Assembly: GCA_938023735.1 (NCBI GenBank)
Contig: CALJDK010000036.1
Coordinates: forward strand, 62,001 to 126,000
Origin: an uncultured Acidimicrobiales bacterium
GTDB lineage: Bacteria > Actinomycetota > Acidimicrobiia > Acidimicrobiales > SHLQ01
Reading direction: 5' to 3'
DNA length: 64,000 bases
The translations under genes and the position numbers were made by a program. Positions 35,770 to 44,095 of this stretch are shown here, one piece after another. The notes under the pieces were generated by a model that was given only the letters and a program-made list of their open reading frames with translations, had not been told where the DNA came from and made no database searches. Numbering within the stretch: position 1 is the first letter of the stretch; each line of letters begins with the position of its first letter.

Positions 35770-37907
35770 TGGCTTGCCGCCTGATCGTGAAGGGGTTCGG
35801 GCAAGGGATGTTCATGCACGATGGTGACTCGTTTCGTGGCCCGGGTGAGCGCCACGTAAAGCGACCGGTACCCCTGTCGCTCTTCGGCCACGATGCTTGC
35901 GGGCTCGACCACGATGGCCGAGTCGACCTCGAGGCCCTTCACGAGGGTCACAGGAACAACGGTGAGGAGTTGATCGAGACCAGTGCGGGTGGCCCGGCCG
36001 AACTCGATAGCCGCGTCGGTGAGATGCGCTTCGATGAGGTCGCGAAGCGAACCGGGAACGATGACGGCAACGTTTCCGACACCCGAGGTCATCTCTTCCT
36101 CGACCACTCGTCGCAGCGCAGGCCACAATCCTCCACCCACTTCGGTTCCGTCGGCGCTTCCGGCATTCACGATTACCGGAGCATCGCCGTCCTCGCGGAT
36201 CGCTTTCGGTGGCGCAAGGTTAGGTGCTGCGTAGGGCAATACCTGCGCTGCGGCCGCCATGGTGGGAGCCGGGATGCGGTAACCGATGGTGAGCTCGACT
36301 CGTCGGGGATCGTGCTTGTCCGATAGATGCGACAGCACCTCTTGCCAGTCATCGTGGGCCCAGGCACCAGTGGCCTGAGCAATGTCGCCGACGATGGTCA
36401 TCGACCCATTCAAAGAGCGCCGGTTAAGGACCCGAAGTTCCATCGGCGAGAGGTCTTGAGCTTCATCGACCACGATGTGGCCGTAGGTACGAATTTCGTC
36501 GGCGTCCTTCATCTTTGGTCGGCTGCCAAGCAGTGCCAGCGCCTCGTCGAGCAAGGGGGCGTCGTCCATCGTGAACACCACATTGTCGGCGTGGTCAGAG
36601 CGTTCTCGGTAGAGCAGCTCGATGGATTGCTCGGCGGCGGTTCCCTTACCAGCCGCCCGCAAAAGGGCTCGCGAGCCGAAAAGATCGTGAAGCAGATGCG
36701 CCGGGGTAAGCACCGGCCACATCGACTCGAGTGCTTCGCGCACCGGCAGCTGTGCTCGGGTGCGGTCGCGGATAAGCGACGCGTCGTGACCCTCGCGTGA
36801 GTCGGCGGCGAGCACGTTGTAGAACTCCGACTCGACAAACTTTCGCGCCGCATTGTGCGTGCGGAAACGCCGCCGCGCTTGTTTGATGATGTGACGCGAC
36901 TGCTCGACCGAAACGTGCAGATTGTCGAGGCCGTAGCCAAGCACGAAGTCATCACGGAGCGGCCGCTCTCGGGTGCGCACTGCGTTGGCGATGACCTCGA
37001 CCATCACCAGGTCGCCTTTGAGTCGGCTGACGTCTTCGGTGTCGTGAGCGTTCACCCGGACATGAGGAATGAGATCGCCGAGCACCGAAAGCTGCACGCC
37101 CGCTTCGCCAAGCGACGGAAGTACCTGCTCGATGTAGGCCAGGAACAGCCGGTTCGGTCCGACGATGAGCACGCCCTGGCCTTCGAGTGGAAAACGATGC
37201 GTGTACAGCAGATAGGCGGCACGATGAAGCGCCACAACCGTCTTGCCGGTGCCGGGGCCGCCCTGCACGACCAGCACACCCTTCATGTGCGAGCGGATGA
37301 TTTCATCCTGCTCGCCCTGGATGGTGGCCACGATGTCACCAAGGCGGCCGGTGCGTGACTGCTCGAGCGCCGCAATGAGCGCGCCCTGGCCCTTCAGCTT
37401 GGGCGTATCGACGTCGGCCGGGTCGGAGTCGGCGTTGAATCGGGCAAGGTCGCCAAAGATCTCATCGTCGATTCCGAGCAGCTGACGACCTCGGGTCGCG
37501 AAGTGACGTCGGCGCTCGAGCCCCATCGGGTTTGGACCGGTAGCACGGTAGAACGGCTCGGCGATGGGCGCACGCCAATCGACGACCACGGGATCCTGGT
37601 CGGTGTTCCACACGCCCAATCGTCCGACGTAGAAATCGTCGCCGCCGTTGTCGTCGTCAAAGTCGATTCGACCAAAGACCAGGGCACGCCGACCGAGCTC
37701 CATCTGACCAAGTCGCTTCGACACCGCCTCGGAGATCACATCGCGCTCGAACCGAGCCTGGTTGGTCCCGCCCGCGCCAACTTCAACCATCGACGTGAGC
37801 TTCGACGCCGAGTCTCTGGCGGCTTCAAGGCAGGCGTAGGCGTTATCGAGGTACGCCTGTTCAGCGGCAAGATCAGGATGAATCGGAGCAACTCCAGACA
37901 AGCTCAA
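35766..37907 (-). CDS. helD: HelD-type UvrD/Rep superfamily helicase
   Basis: A 713-residue helicase-like ATPase of the HelD group, which binds RNA polymerase and releases stalled complexes. The N-terminal coiled-coil arm (about 10-75) and the domain with FYVGRLGVWNTDQDPVVVDWRAPIAEPFYRA are characteristic. Walker A GGPGTGKT lies at 216-223, Walker B IVVDEAQDLSPMEL in the middle, and VTLVKGLEVDSAIV and SLYVALTRATKRV near the end. HelR in some actinobacteria confers rifampicin tolerance; whether this one does is unknown. Confidence 0.92.
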   Translation of the reverse strand: MSLSGVAPIHPDLAAEQAYLDNAYACLEAARDSASKLTSMVEVGAGGTNQARFERDVISEAVSKRLGQMELGRRALVFGRIDFDDDNGGDDFYVGRLGVWNTDQDPVVVDWRAPIAEPFYRATGPNPMGLERRRHFATRGRQLLGIDDEIFGDLARFNADSDPADVDTPKLKGQGALIAALEQSRTGRLGDIVATIQGEQDEIIRSHMKGVLVVQGGPGTGKTVVALHRAAYLLYTHRFPLEGQGVLIVGPNRLFLAYIEQVLPSLGEAGVQLSVLGDLIPHVRVNAHDTEDVSRLKGDLVMVEVIANAVRTRERPLRDDFVLGYGLDNLHVSVEQSRHIIKQARRRFRTHNAARKFVESEFYNVLAADSREGHDASLIRDRTRAQLPVREALESMWPVLTPAHLLHDLFGSRALLRAAGKGTAAEQSIELLYRERSDHADNVVFTMDDAPLLDEALALLGSRPKMKDADEIRTYGHIVVDEAQDLSPMELRVLNRRSLNGSMTIVGDIAQATGAWAHDDWQEVLSHLSDKHDPRRVELTIGYRIPAPTMAAAAQVLPYAAPNLAPPKAIREDGDAPVIVNAGSADGTEVGGGLWPALRRVVEEEMTSGVGNVAVIVPGSLRDLIEAHLTDAAIEFGRATRTGLDQLLTVVPVTLVKGLEVDSAIVVEPASIVAEERQGYRSLYVALTRATKRVTIVHEHPLPEPLHDQAASQ

Positions 37908-38005
37908 AATGGGTAGTCGACCAGTCTACAAAGTGGTTCTTGGCATACGAAGCCCAGCCGCGGCACGGTGCTACACAGCCCTTTGCCGTGTGCGAGCATG
38001 AAGGC

Positions 38006-38962
38006 ATGTACACCTTTGGACTCGTGCTCGGCGCCGGGGGCGATAAAGCCTCTGCTTTTCACGCTGGCGTGCTCGCAACCATCGTCGAGGAAACCGGCTG
38101 GGATCCCCGCGGATCCGAAGTGATTGTTGGTACCTCGGCGGGAGCCACCGCGGCATCGCAGCTCCGCGCCGGCCTCTCCGCCGGCGACCTTTTTGCCCGG
38201 ATTGTCGGCGAGACGATGTCGGCCGAGGGGCAGGCAATTGCCAATCGCGTCGTTACTCCCTACGACGGCTCAGCCAGCGGCGAACCCAGCAAGCTTCCGG
38301 GGAAACCACAACTGGTCGCCCGAAGTGTTTTGGGCGGCTTCCGGCCGGGCCTTGCCTTTGCTGGCGCAATGCCCCGAGGAACCGTGAGCGGCGAATCGCT
38401 CGAAAAACGCATCGACGAGTTGTACGGCGATGACTCGGCGTGGCCCAAGCTGCCAACCTGGCTCGTTACCGTCCGGTTGAAGGACGGCAAACGGCTCGTG
38501 CTTGGGCGCGATGATGTTCAGGTGGCAAGTATTGGCCAGGGCGTCCGGGCCTCCACGGCAGTGCCGGGAACCTTCGAGCCGGTCACCATCGACGGCCAGG
38601 AGTACGTCGACGGAGCCGTGCACTCCACCACCAATGTCGATCTGCTCGCAGGTCTGGGCCTTGATGGCGTCGTTGTTTCATCGCCGAAGAGCATCGCTCC
38701 GTCCAGCGCCAACTGGAAGGAGTACACCAGCCGTACGTTCTTCCGCCGGTCGGTGCAGGCCGAAGTCGACAAGGTGCAAAAGTCGGGAATCCCGGTACTT
38801 CTTGTCGAACCCGATATCGAAACCATCGACCTTCTCGAAACCGAACCGCTCGATACCGGCTCCGTGGCCGCCGCCGCAGGTCGTCTCACCAAAGAGGCAC
38901 TGGGCCGGTCGAAGAAGGTTGCGAAACGCTTGGCCGAACAAGCTGCCAAGGATGCCCAATGA
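38006..38962 (+). CDS. Patatin-like phospholipase
   Basis: A 318-residue Ser-Asp dyad lipid hydrolase. The oxyanion region GLVLGAGGDKASAFHAGVL is near the N terminus, the nucleophile lies in VGTSAGATA (GxSxG, about residue 43), and the acidic partner in YVDGAVHS (DGA). Family-wide role is phospholipid or ester hydrolysis. ATG 38006 gives the family N terminus and has GAAGG just upstream; the open frame starts earlier at 37940. The stop overlaps the hemE start by four bases, though no functional link to heme is known. Confidence 0.9.
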   Translation: MYTFGLVLGAGGDKASAFHAGVLATIVEETGWDPRGSEVIVGTSAGATAASQLRAGLSAGDLFARIVGETMSAEGQAIANRVVTPYDGSASGEPSKLPGKPQLVARSVLGGFRPGLAFAGAMPRGTVSGESLEKRIDELYGDDSAWPKLPTWLVTVRLKDGKRLVLGRDDVQVASIGQGVRASTAVPGTFEPVTIDGQEYVDGAVHSTTNVDLLAGLGLDGVVVSSPKSIAPSSANWKEYTSRTFFRRSVQAEVDKVQKSGIPVLLVEPDIETIDLLETEPLDTGSVAAAAGRLTKEALGRSKKVAKRLAEQAAKDAQ

Positions 38963-40017
38963 CCGCAACGAACGATCGGCTCGCCAACTCACCATTCCTG
39001 GCTGCATGTCGGGGCGAAGTCGCTTCTCGGGTACCGGTTTGGTTTATGCGCCAAGCGGGTCGCTCGCTTCCCGAATACAAGGCCATTCGGGGTTCGGGCA
39101 GCATCCTCGACGCCATCGCCGACGCCGACCTATCCACCGAAATCACCCTGCAACCCGTTCGCAGGTACGGTGTCGACGCCGCGATTCTGTACTCGGACAT
39201 CGTTGTGCCAGCGTGGGCGGTGGGTTTCGGTATCGACGTTGTTCCTGGCGTCGGTCCGGTGGCCGAGCAACCCTTCCGTAGCAGTGCCGACCTCGACCGG
39301 CTCCGCCCAATGGACCCCGATGCCGATACGCCCTTCGTGCTCGAAACGGTTCGCAACCTGGTGGCTGATCTCGACATCCCACTTATCGGTTTCGCCGGGG
39401 CACCGTTCACGGTAGCCAGCTACCTCATCGAGGGGCGTCCGTCGAAGAACTATGCGCACAGCAAGTCGATGATGCACGCCGATCCGCAACTGTTCGCCGA
39501 CCTGCTCGACAAACTCGCCGATCTGGCCATTGTCTCGCTGCGCTCTCAGGTTGAGGCTGGCGCATCGGCCGTCCAGCTCTTCGATAGTTGGGCGGGCGCG
39601 CTGTCGCCTGCCGAGTACGCCACTCACGTGCTTCCGCACTCGCAGAAAGTGATGGAAGGCATCGCCGACTTCAACGTGCCACGGATTCACTTTGGAGTGG
39701 GCACCGGCGAACTGTTGTCGCTCATGTCCACTGCCGGGGTCGAGGTCATGGGTATCGACTGGCGGGTCCCGCTCGATGAGGCTCGGCGTCGTATCGGCCC
39801 GGGTATCGCAGTGCAGGGCAACCTCGACCCGGCCCGAGTTCATGCCGGCTGGGAGGTTGCCGAAGCAGGCACCCGAGAAGTTCTTGCCGCCAACGGCGGA
39901 CAGTCCGGCCATATCTTCAACCTCGGCCACGGCGTGTGGCCCGAACTCGATCCCGAAGTTCTCGAAAAAGTCGTCGACCTTGTCCACACCGAAGGCCAGG
40001 TCAACCAAGGTGAATAA
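38959..40017 (+). CDS. hemE: Uroporphyrinogen decarboxylase
   Basis: A 352-residue enzyme decarboxylating uroporphyrinogen III to coproporphyrinogen III in heme synthesis. The signatures PVWFMRQAGRSLPEYKAIR near the N terminus, IDVVPGVGPVAEQPFRS, IGFAGAPFTVASYLIEG and GHIFNLGHGVWPELDPE near the C terminus are canonical. It starts within the end of the patatin gene (ATGA) and is followed 20 bases later by hemY. Confidence 0.97.
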   Translation: MTATNDRLANSPFLAACRGEVASRVPVWFMRQAGRSLPEYKAIRGSGSILDAIADADLSTEITLQPVRRYGVDAAILYSDIVVPAWAVGFGIDVVPGVGPVAEQPFRSSADLDRLRPMDPDADTPFVLETVRNLVADLDIPLIGFAGAPFTVASYLIEGRPSKNYAHSKSMMHADPQLFADLLDKLADLAIVSLRSQVEAGASAVQLFDSWAGALSPAEYATHVLPHSQKVMEGIADFNVPRIHFGVGTGELLSLMSTAGVEVMGIDWRVPLDEARRRIGPGIAVQGNLDPARVHAGWEVAEAGTREVLAANGGQSGHIFNLGHGVWPELDPEVLEKVVDLVHTEGQVNQGE

Positions 40018-40037
40018 CGTGCCTGGTGGGGTGTGAT

Positions 40038-41405
40038 GTGAGTCGGGTTGTGGTTGTTGGTGGCGGAATCACTGGTTTGGTTGCGGCGTATGAGCTCACC
40101 AAGCTGGGAATCGACACGACCCTGCTTGAAGCGTCTGACCGCCTAGGCGGCAAGCTCATCACCACCGACTTCGCCGGCATGCGGGTCGATGAAGCGGCCG
40201 ATGCGTTCCTGGCACGAGTTCCGTGGGGCATCGAGTTGGCCGAGGAACTGGGCCTTCGCGACGACTTAGTGTCGCCAGCCGCAAAGTCGGCGTATATCTT
40301 CAGCTACGGCAAACTCCGGCCGATTCCACAACCCATGGTGCTGGGGGTCCCGCTCGACTTCGACACGCTGGCCGAATCAGGTGTGTTGTCACCCGAGGGT
40401 GTCGCCCGGGCGCGACTCGATGCCGAACGCACCGAGAACCTTGTGGTTGGCGACGAATCGATTGGTTCGATCGTTCGCCGACGCCTTGGCGACGAAGTCC
40501 TCGAGCGGCTCGTCGACCCGCTACTGGGGGGCATTAACGCCGGCGACTGCGACAACCTCAGCATGGACGCCAGCGCCTCGCAGCTTGCCCATGCCGCCCG
40601 CCAGGACCCGAGCTTTGTCAACGAGCTTCAGTACCTTCGCAAGCGCAACCCACCCAACCCCGATGCGCCGGTATTTTATGCCCACCCCGAGGGGATGGGC
40701 CGGTTCATCGACGAACTTGTCGACCGTCTTGGCGAGGTAATCATCACCGACACGGCGGTCACCGCGCTCGAGTCGGCCGAGGGGTCATGGAGACTCCTCA
40801 CCTCGTCGGGAGTCTTCGATGCCGACGCAGTGATCTTCGCCACCCCGGCCCGGATCACCGCGCCGCTGGTGGCCGAGCAATGCAAGGTTGCGGCCTCCGA
40901 GCTGCAATCCATCACCTACTCATCGGTTGCTCTGCTGACGCTGGCGTACGACCCCGCTGCCATCGATCATCCGCTCGACGGCAGTGGTTTCCTTGTACCC
41001 AAGCCCGAGCAGCAGGTCATCACGGCTTGCTCATGGGCATCCACGAAGTGGCAACATCTCGCGGCATCAGGTCAAGCGATCCTGCGGGTTTCGGTCGGGC
41101 ACATCAACAACGATCGGGCGGTGTTCCTCAGCGACGATGATCTCCTCGCCGAGGTCCTGGCCGACCTCGAACGGATCATGGGCATCACGGCAACTCCCAC
41201 CGAGACCAGGATCAGCCGGTGGATCGAATCGTTCGCCCAGTACACGCCCGGGCATCTTTCACGGGTCGCCACCATCGATGACGCATTAGTGGACGACGCG
41301 CCGGGAATCTTTGTGGCCGGGGCCAGCTACCGAGGTGTCGGGATTCCGGCGTGCATCGATCAGGCCAGCCAGGCGAGTCGAGCGGTAAGCCGCTATTTGG
41401 CGTAG
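40038..41405 (+). CDS. hemY: Protoporphyrinogen/coproporphyrinogen oxidase
   Basis: A 455-residue FAD oxidase of heme synthesis. The dinucleotide-binding motif VVVVGGGITGLVAAYEL starts at residue 4 and is followed by TTLLEASDRLGGKLIT. GINAGDCDNLSMDASA and the C-terminal FVAGASYRGVGIPACIDQA are typical of HemY/CgoX. In actinobacteria the CgoX type acts in the coproporphyrin-dependent pathway with HemQ; a hemQ gene is not seen in the window. GTG 40038 is preferred over GTG 40026. Confidence 0.93.
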   Translation: MSRVVVVGGGITGLVAAYELTKLGIDTTLLEASDRLGGKLITTDFAGMRVDEAADAFLARVPWGIELAEELGLRDDLVSPAAKSAYIFSYGKLRPIPQPMVLGVPLDFDTLAESGVLSPEGVARARLDAERTENLVVGDESIGSIVRRRLGDEVLERLVDPLLGGINAGDCDNLSMDASASQLAHAARQDPSFVNELQYLRKRNPPNPDAPVFYAHPEGMGRFIDELVDRLGEVIITDTAVTALESAEGSWRLLTSSGVFDADAVIFATPARITAPLVAEQCKVAASELQSITYSSVALLTLAYDPAAIDHPLDGSGFLVPKPEQQVITACSWASTKWQHLAASGQAILRVSVGHINNDRAVFLSDDDLLAEVLADLERIMGITATPTETRISRWIESFAQYTPGHLSRVATIDDALVDDAPGIFVAGASYRGVGIPACIDQASQASRAVSRYLA

Positions 41406-41410
41406 GTCGA

Positions 41411-43132
41411 TTACTCGACGAAGCGTCGGGCCTTGACCTTCTTGCCCTTGATCGACGTAGCTTCGATTGAGCGAATGACGTTGTCGACCGAGCCTTCGGG
41501 CACACCGACGGTTGCGTATTTGTCGGCGATACGAATTGGACCAATGTCGGTGCCGGAGAGCCCAGCCTCGTTGGCGATGGCGCCCACCAGATCGCCAGGA
41601 CGAATACCCGACTTGCGACCCAACCCGATGTAGACGGTTCCTGTCGCGCCGCCGCTCGTGCGAGAACGCGAGCCCTTATAACCCTTCGAGCCGCCCCGTT
41701 GCTGATGCCCTCGGTCCCGATCGAACTTGCCGCTCCTGTCGGCCTTGTCGAATTTTTTCGACTTGCGTTTGGCCGTTGCCTCGGGAATCTCTTTGGTATC
41801 GGTGCCGGCGCCGCGTTCGAGGTGGTAGAGCCGAATAGCAGCCAGAGCAATGTTGCGATCGCTGTCTTGGCCGGCCAGATCGTGAAGCACCGAGTTGTAC
41901 TGGTCGAGATCTTCTGAGGCCAACGATTCGAGCACGGCCTTCATGGTGACTTCGAACTGGCGTGCTTGCAGATCGGCGACCGAAGGAACCTTCTCGACCG
42001 GAATCTTTGCCTTGGTAAGTCGCTCGATGTTTTGAATCCGACGACTCTGGCGCGGTTCGGCCAGCGTGATGGCCACGCCTTCACGGCCGGCACGACCAAC
42101 TCGTCCTATGCGGTGGACGTAACTTTCGGGGGCGTCGGGAACGTCGTAGTTCACCACATGGGTGAGGGTGTCGACATCGAGGCCGCGTGCGGCAACATCG
42201 GTGGCCACAAGAAGTTGCGCAGTGCCATCGCGGAGCCGACCCATCACCCGTTCGCGCTGCTGTTGGTCCATGCCTCCATGCAGTGCTTCGGCCCGGTAGC
42301 CACGCCCGTTCATGGTTTCGGTGAGCTCGTCGACATCGACGCGACGGGCACAGAACACGATGGCTGCTGCCGGACTTTCGACATCGAGGATCCGGCCAAG
42401 CGCCTGCGCCTTGTGATGGCGAGCCACCATGTACACGCTCTGGCGAATATTTGGCTTCGCTGCTGCCGAATCGCTGTTCTTAATGAGCACACGAACCGGA
42501 TCGGTCTGGTGTCGCTTGGCGATGGCGTTGATGCGTGGCGGCATCGTTGCCGAGAACAACACGGTCTGACGATCGGCAGGCGTGGTTTCGAGAATGGTCT
42601 CGATGTCTTCGGTGAAGCCCATGTCGAGCATTTCGTCGGCCTCGTCGAGCACCACCGTCCTGATGCGTTCGAGGTTGAGCGACCGGCGTTTGATGTGGTC
42701 GATGATTCGACCGGGCGTACCGACAACAACATGCACGCCGCGCTGGAGCGCTTTGAGCTGACCGAAGATTGGCTGGCCGCCGTACACGGCCTGCACTTTG
42801 AGGCCCTCGTGTTTGCCATAGCCAACAATTGCTTCGCTGACCTGCATAGCAAGCTCGCGCGTGGGGACTACAACGAGTGCCGTCGTTTCGGGCTTTCCTC
42901 GGGCTTCGCCTCTCGAGATAATGCCGTCGACGATCGGCAGCGCAAACGCCGCGGTTTTGCCCGTACCGGTTGCTGCCTGACCGAGCATGTCGTTGCCTTC
43001 GAGAAGCAACGGGATCGACTCGCGCTGAATAGGCGTTGGTTGCTCGTAGCCGAGTTTGGCGAGCGCGTCAGCTAAGTCGTCGTTGAGACCGAGGTCCGCG
43101 AACGTAAGGTCTTGGGGGGATTCGGATTCCAT
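41411..43132 (-). CDS. DEAD-box RNA helicase with DbpA RNA-binding domain
   Basis: A 573-residue RNA helicase of the CsdA/DeaD type. The Q motif lies near residues 10-36 (GYEQPTPIQ), motif I AATGTGKT near 55-62, motif II VLDEADEML, motif III SAT, and motif VI HRIGRVGRAGR. A basic linker (KRKSKKFDKADRSGKFDRDRG) precedes a C-terminal DbpA-like RRM fold at about 495-573. It would remodel structured RNA and assist ribosome biogenesis, often under cold stress. About 190 bases separate its start from the next gene upstream, room for a long leader. Confidence 0.95.
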   Translation of the reverse strand: MESESPQDLTFADLGLNDDLADALAKLGYEQPTPIQRESIPLLLEGNDMLGQAATGTGKTAAFALPIVDGIISRGEARGKPETTALVVVPTRELAMQVSEAIVGYGKHEGLKVQAVYGGQPIFGQLKALQRGVHVVVGTPGRIIDHIKRRSLNLERIRTVVLDEADEMLDMGFTEDIETILETTPADRQTVLFSATMPPRINAIAKRHQTDPVRVLIKNSDSAAAKPNIRQSVYMVARHHKAQALGRILDVESPAAAIVFCARRVDVDELTETMNGRGYRAEALHGGMDQQQRERVMGRLRDGTAQLLVATDVAARGLDVDTLTHVVNYDVPDAPESYVHRIGRVGRAGREGVAITLAEPRQSRRIQNIERLTKAKIPVEKVPSVADLQARQFEVTMKAVLESLASEDLDQYNSVLHDLAGQDSDRNIALAAIRLYHLERGAGTDTKEIPEATAKRKSKKFDKADRSGKFDRDRGHQQRGGSKGYKGSRSRTSGGATGTVYIGLGRKSGIRPGDLVGAIANEAGLSGTDIGPIRIADKYATVGVPEGSVDNVIRSIEATSIKGKKVKARRFVE

Positions 43133-43290
43133 TTGTGGCTGCTTCCTCGAGGCAAGTCAGCCACGAAATAAGGACGGGTCCCTGTCCTGACGCCCAACTT
43201 CTTTACGTTGCTGCGTCTACCCAGTGTGCCACCGACCAGCCACGTACCCCGCTTTCGCCTCGGAAACGAAAGACGGTTCCAGACACCGTA

Positions 43291-43316
43291 TTCATATTGA
43301 TGTCCATCAATATGAA
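43291..43316. promoter_or_regulatory. 26-bp AT-rich perfect inverted repeat
   Basis: TTCATATTGATG at 43291-43302 is exactly complementary to CATCAATATGAA at 43305-43316 with only TC between. It is strikingly AT-rich for this genome. It sits just after the stop of the UGA-containing gene and about 160 bases before the DEAD-box helicase start, both on the minus strand. The near-dyad form suggests an operator of the ArsR/SmtB or TetR kind, or a terminator for the upstream gene. Confidence 0.6.
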
Positions 43317-43324
43317 CGACGATT

Positions 43325-43621
43325 TCAGATCTGGCAGGCGTCGTCGTCGCGTTCGATGTTGGCTTTTACCCGTTTGAGGACACCTTTGGTGTCGATAACG
43401 ATTCGGGTGAAGCCGATGAGCTTTGGCGACACCAGAATTCGGAGCTCGTCGTCGCGGCGGAGACGGCGATAGCCGGTGAGGTTTTTGCCCTTTGTGTTGG
43501 TGTCGACCGACACCTCATAGCGGACCTTGCCTCAACCGTCAGGGGGCAAAAAGTCGATCGTGGCGGTGCCGCCCTTCGAGCGGATTGCCTGTGCCGCGGC
43601 ATCGGTTACCTGTAAATCCAT
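43325..43621 (-). CDS. Candidate selenoprotein (IscA/HesB-like) with in-frame UGA
   Basis: An ATG at 43621 opens a 98-codon frame interrupted only by TGA at 43534-43532 (codon 30) and ended by TGA at 43327-43325. Before the UGA the protein reads MDLQVTDAAAQAIRS and ends with DFLPPDG. After it the frame continues GKVRYEVSVDTNTKG, then a strand-rich region and a late Cys96 (DACQI). The G-UGA-G position corresponds to the first metal-ligand cysteine of IscA/HesB-fold proteins, and the codons after the TGA keep the G/C-rich third positions of a real gene. A SECIS-like hairpin follows the UGA. Alternatives are a nonsense mutation of a Cys codon or a sequencing error. Confidence 0.6.
43499..43514 (-). 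promoter_or_regulatory. SECIS-like stem-loop downstream of the in-frame UGA
   Basis: On the minus strand GGTGTC (43514-43509) pairs with GACACC (43504-43499) around the loop GGTC. The loop begins 23 bases after the UGA and starts with G. This fits the bacterial SECIS pattern as I recall it: a stem of at least four pairs, a small loop with G in its first two positions, roughly 16-37 bases from the UGA. A short lower pairing (TG/CA) may extend it past an A-rich internal loop. Function is inference. Confidence 0.45.
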
Positions 43622-43688
43622 GATGCAGAGAACCCCTGGCAGTCGAAATTTGTTCCCAGCGAAGGGGCTTCCCGGTAAGGGTACCGAC

Positions 43689-44009
43689 CTAGACGCTGGC
43701 TTCCCAGCCCTCGTACTCGCCAACCAGCCGATCCGCCAGGTCTTCGAACAACATGCGGTTCTGGCGCAAACTGCACTCGGTTACCACTGCTGCGAGGTCT
43801 TGGGCAAGCACGAGCCAGTCGTCCTCGCCGCCCTCGGGTCCAGCGATTTCGACATACCACCCGGCGGTCGAAAGCTCGCTGGCGGCAAGGTATGCGGTGT
43901 CTTCGGACAGCACGTAGAGGTAGTGCATGACCAGGCGTGGTTCGCTGAGATCTGCGCCCGCGCAAACAAGAGCAGTAATTGCTCCAGCGTCGGTCCACAC
44001 GTCGGTCAT
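43689..44009 (-). CDS. Small RraB-like protein
   Basis: A 106-residue acidic protein starting MTDVWTDAG. The central HYLYVLSEDTAYLAASEL and AGWYVEIAGPEG, then DDWLVLAQDLAAVV, resemble the RraB (ribonuclease E inhibitor/regulator) fold, in which a strand-helix-strand unit is repeated. The match is by pattern only. It lies 67 bases upstream of the UGA-containing gene on the same strand, so the two may be co-transcribed. Confidence 0.6.
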   Translation of the reverse strand: MTDVWTDAGAITALVCAGADLSEPRLVMHYLYVLSEDTAYLAASELSTAGWYVEIAGPEGGEDDWLVLAQDLAAVVTECSLRQNRMLFEDLADRLVGEYEGWEASV

Positions 44010-44095
44010 AGAACGATGTTTCGACGCCTTCGGAGATCGACTTAATCAGTTCCCGGGATCGCGCTAGGCCCGCCCAGCGGGTCACACTAGAAGGA

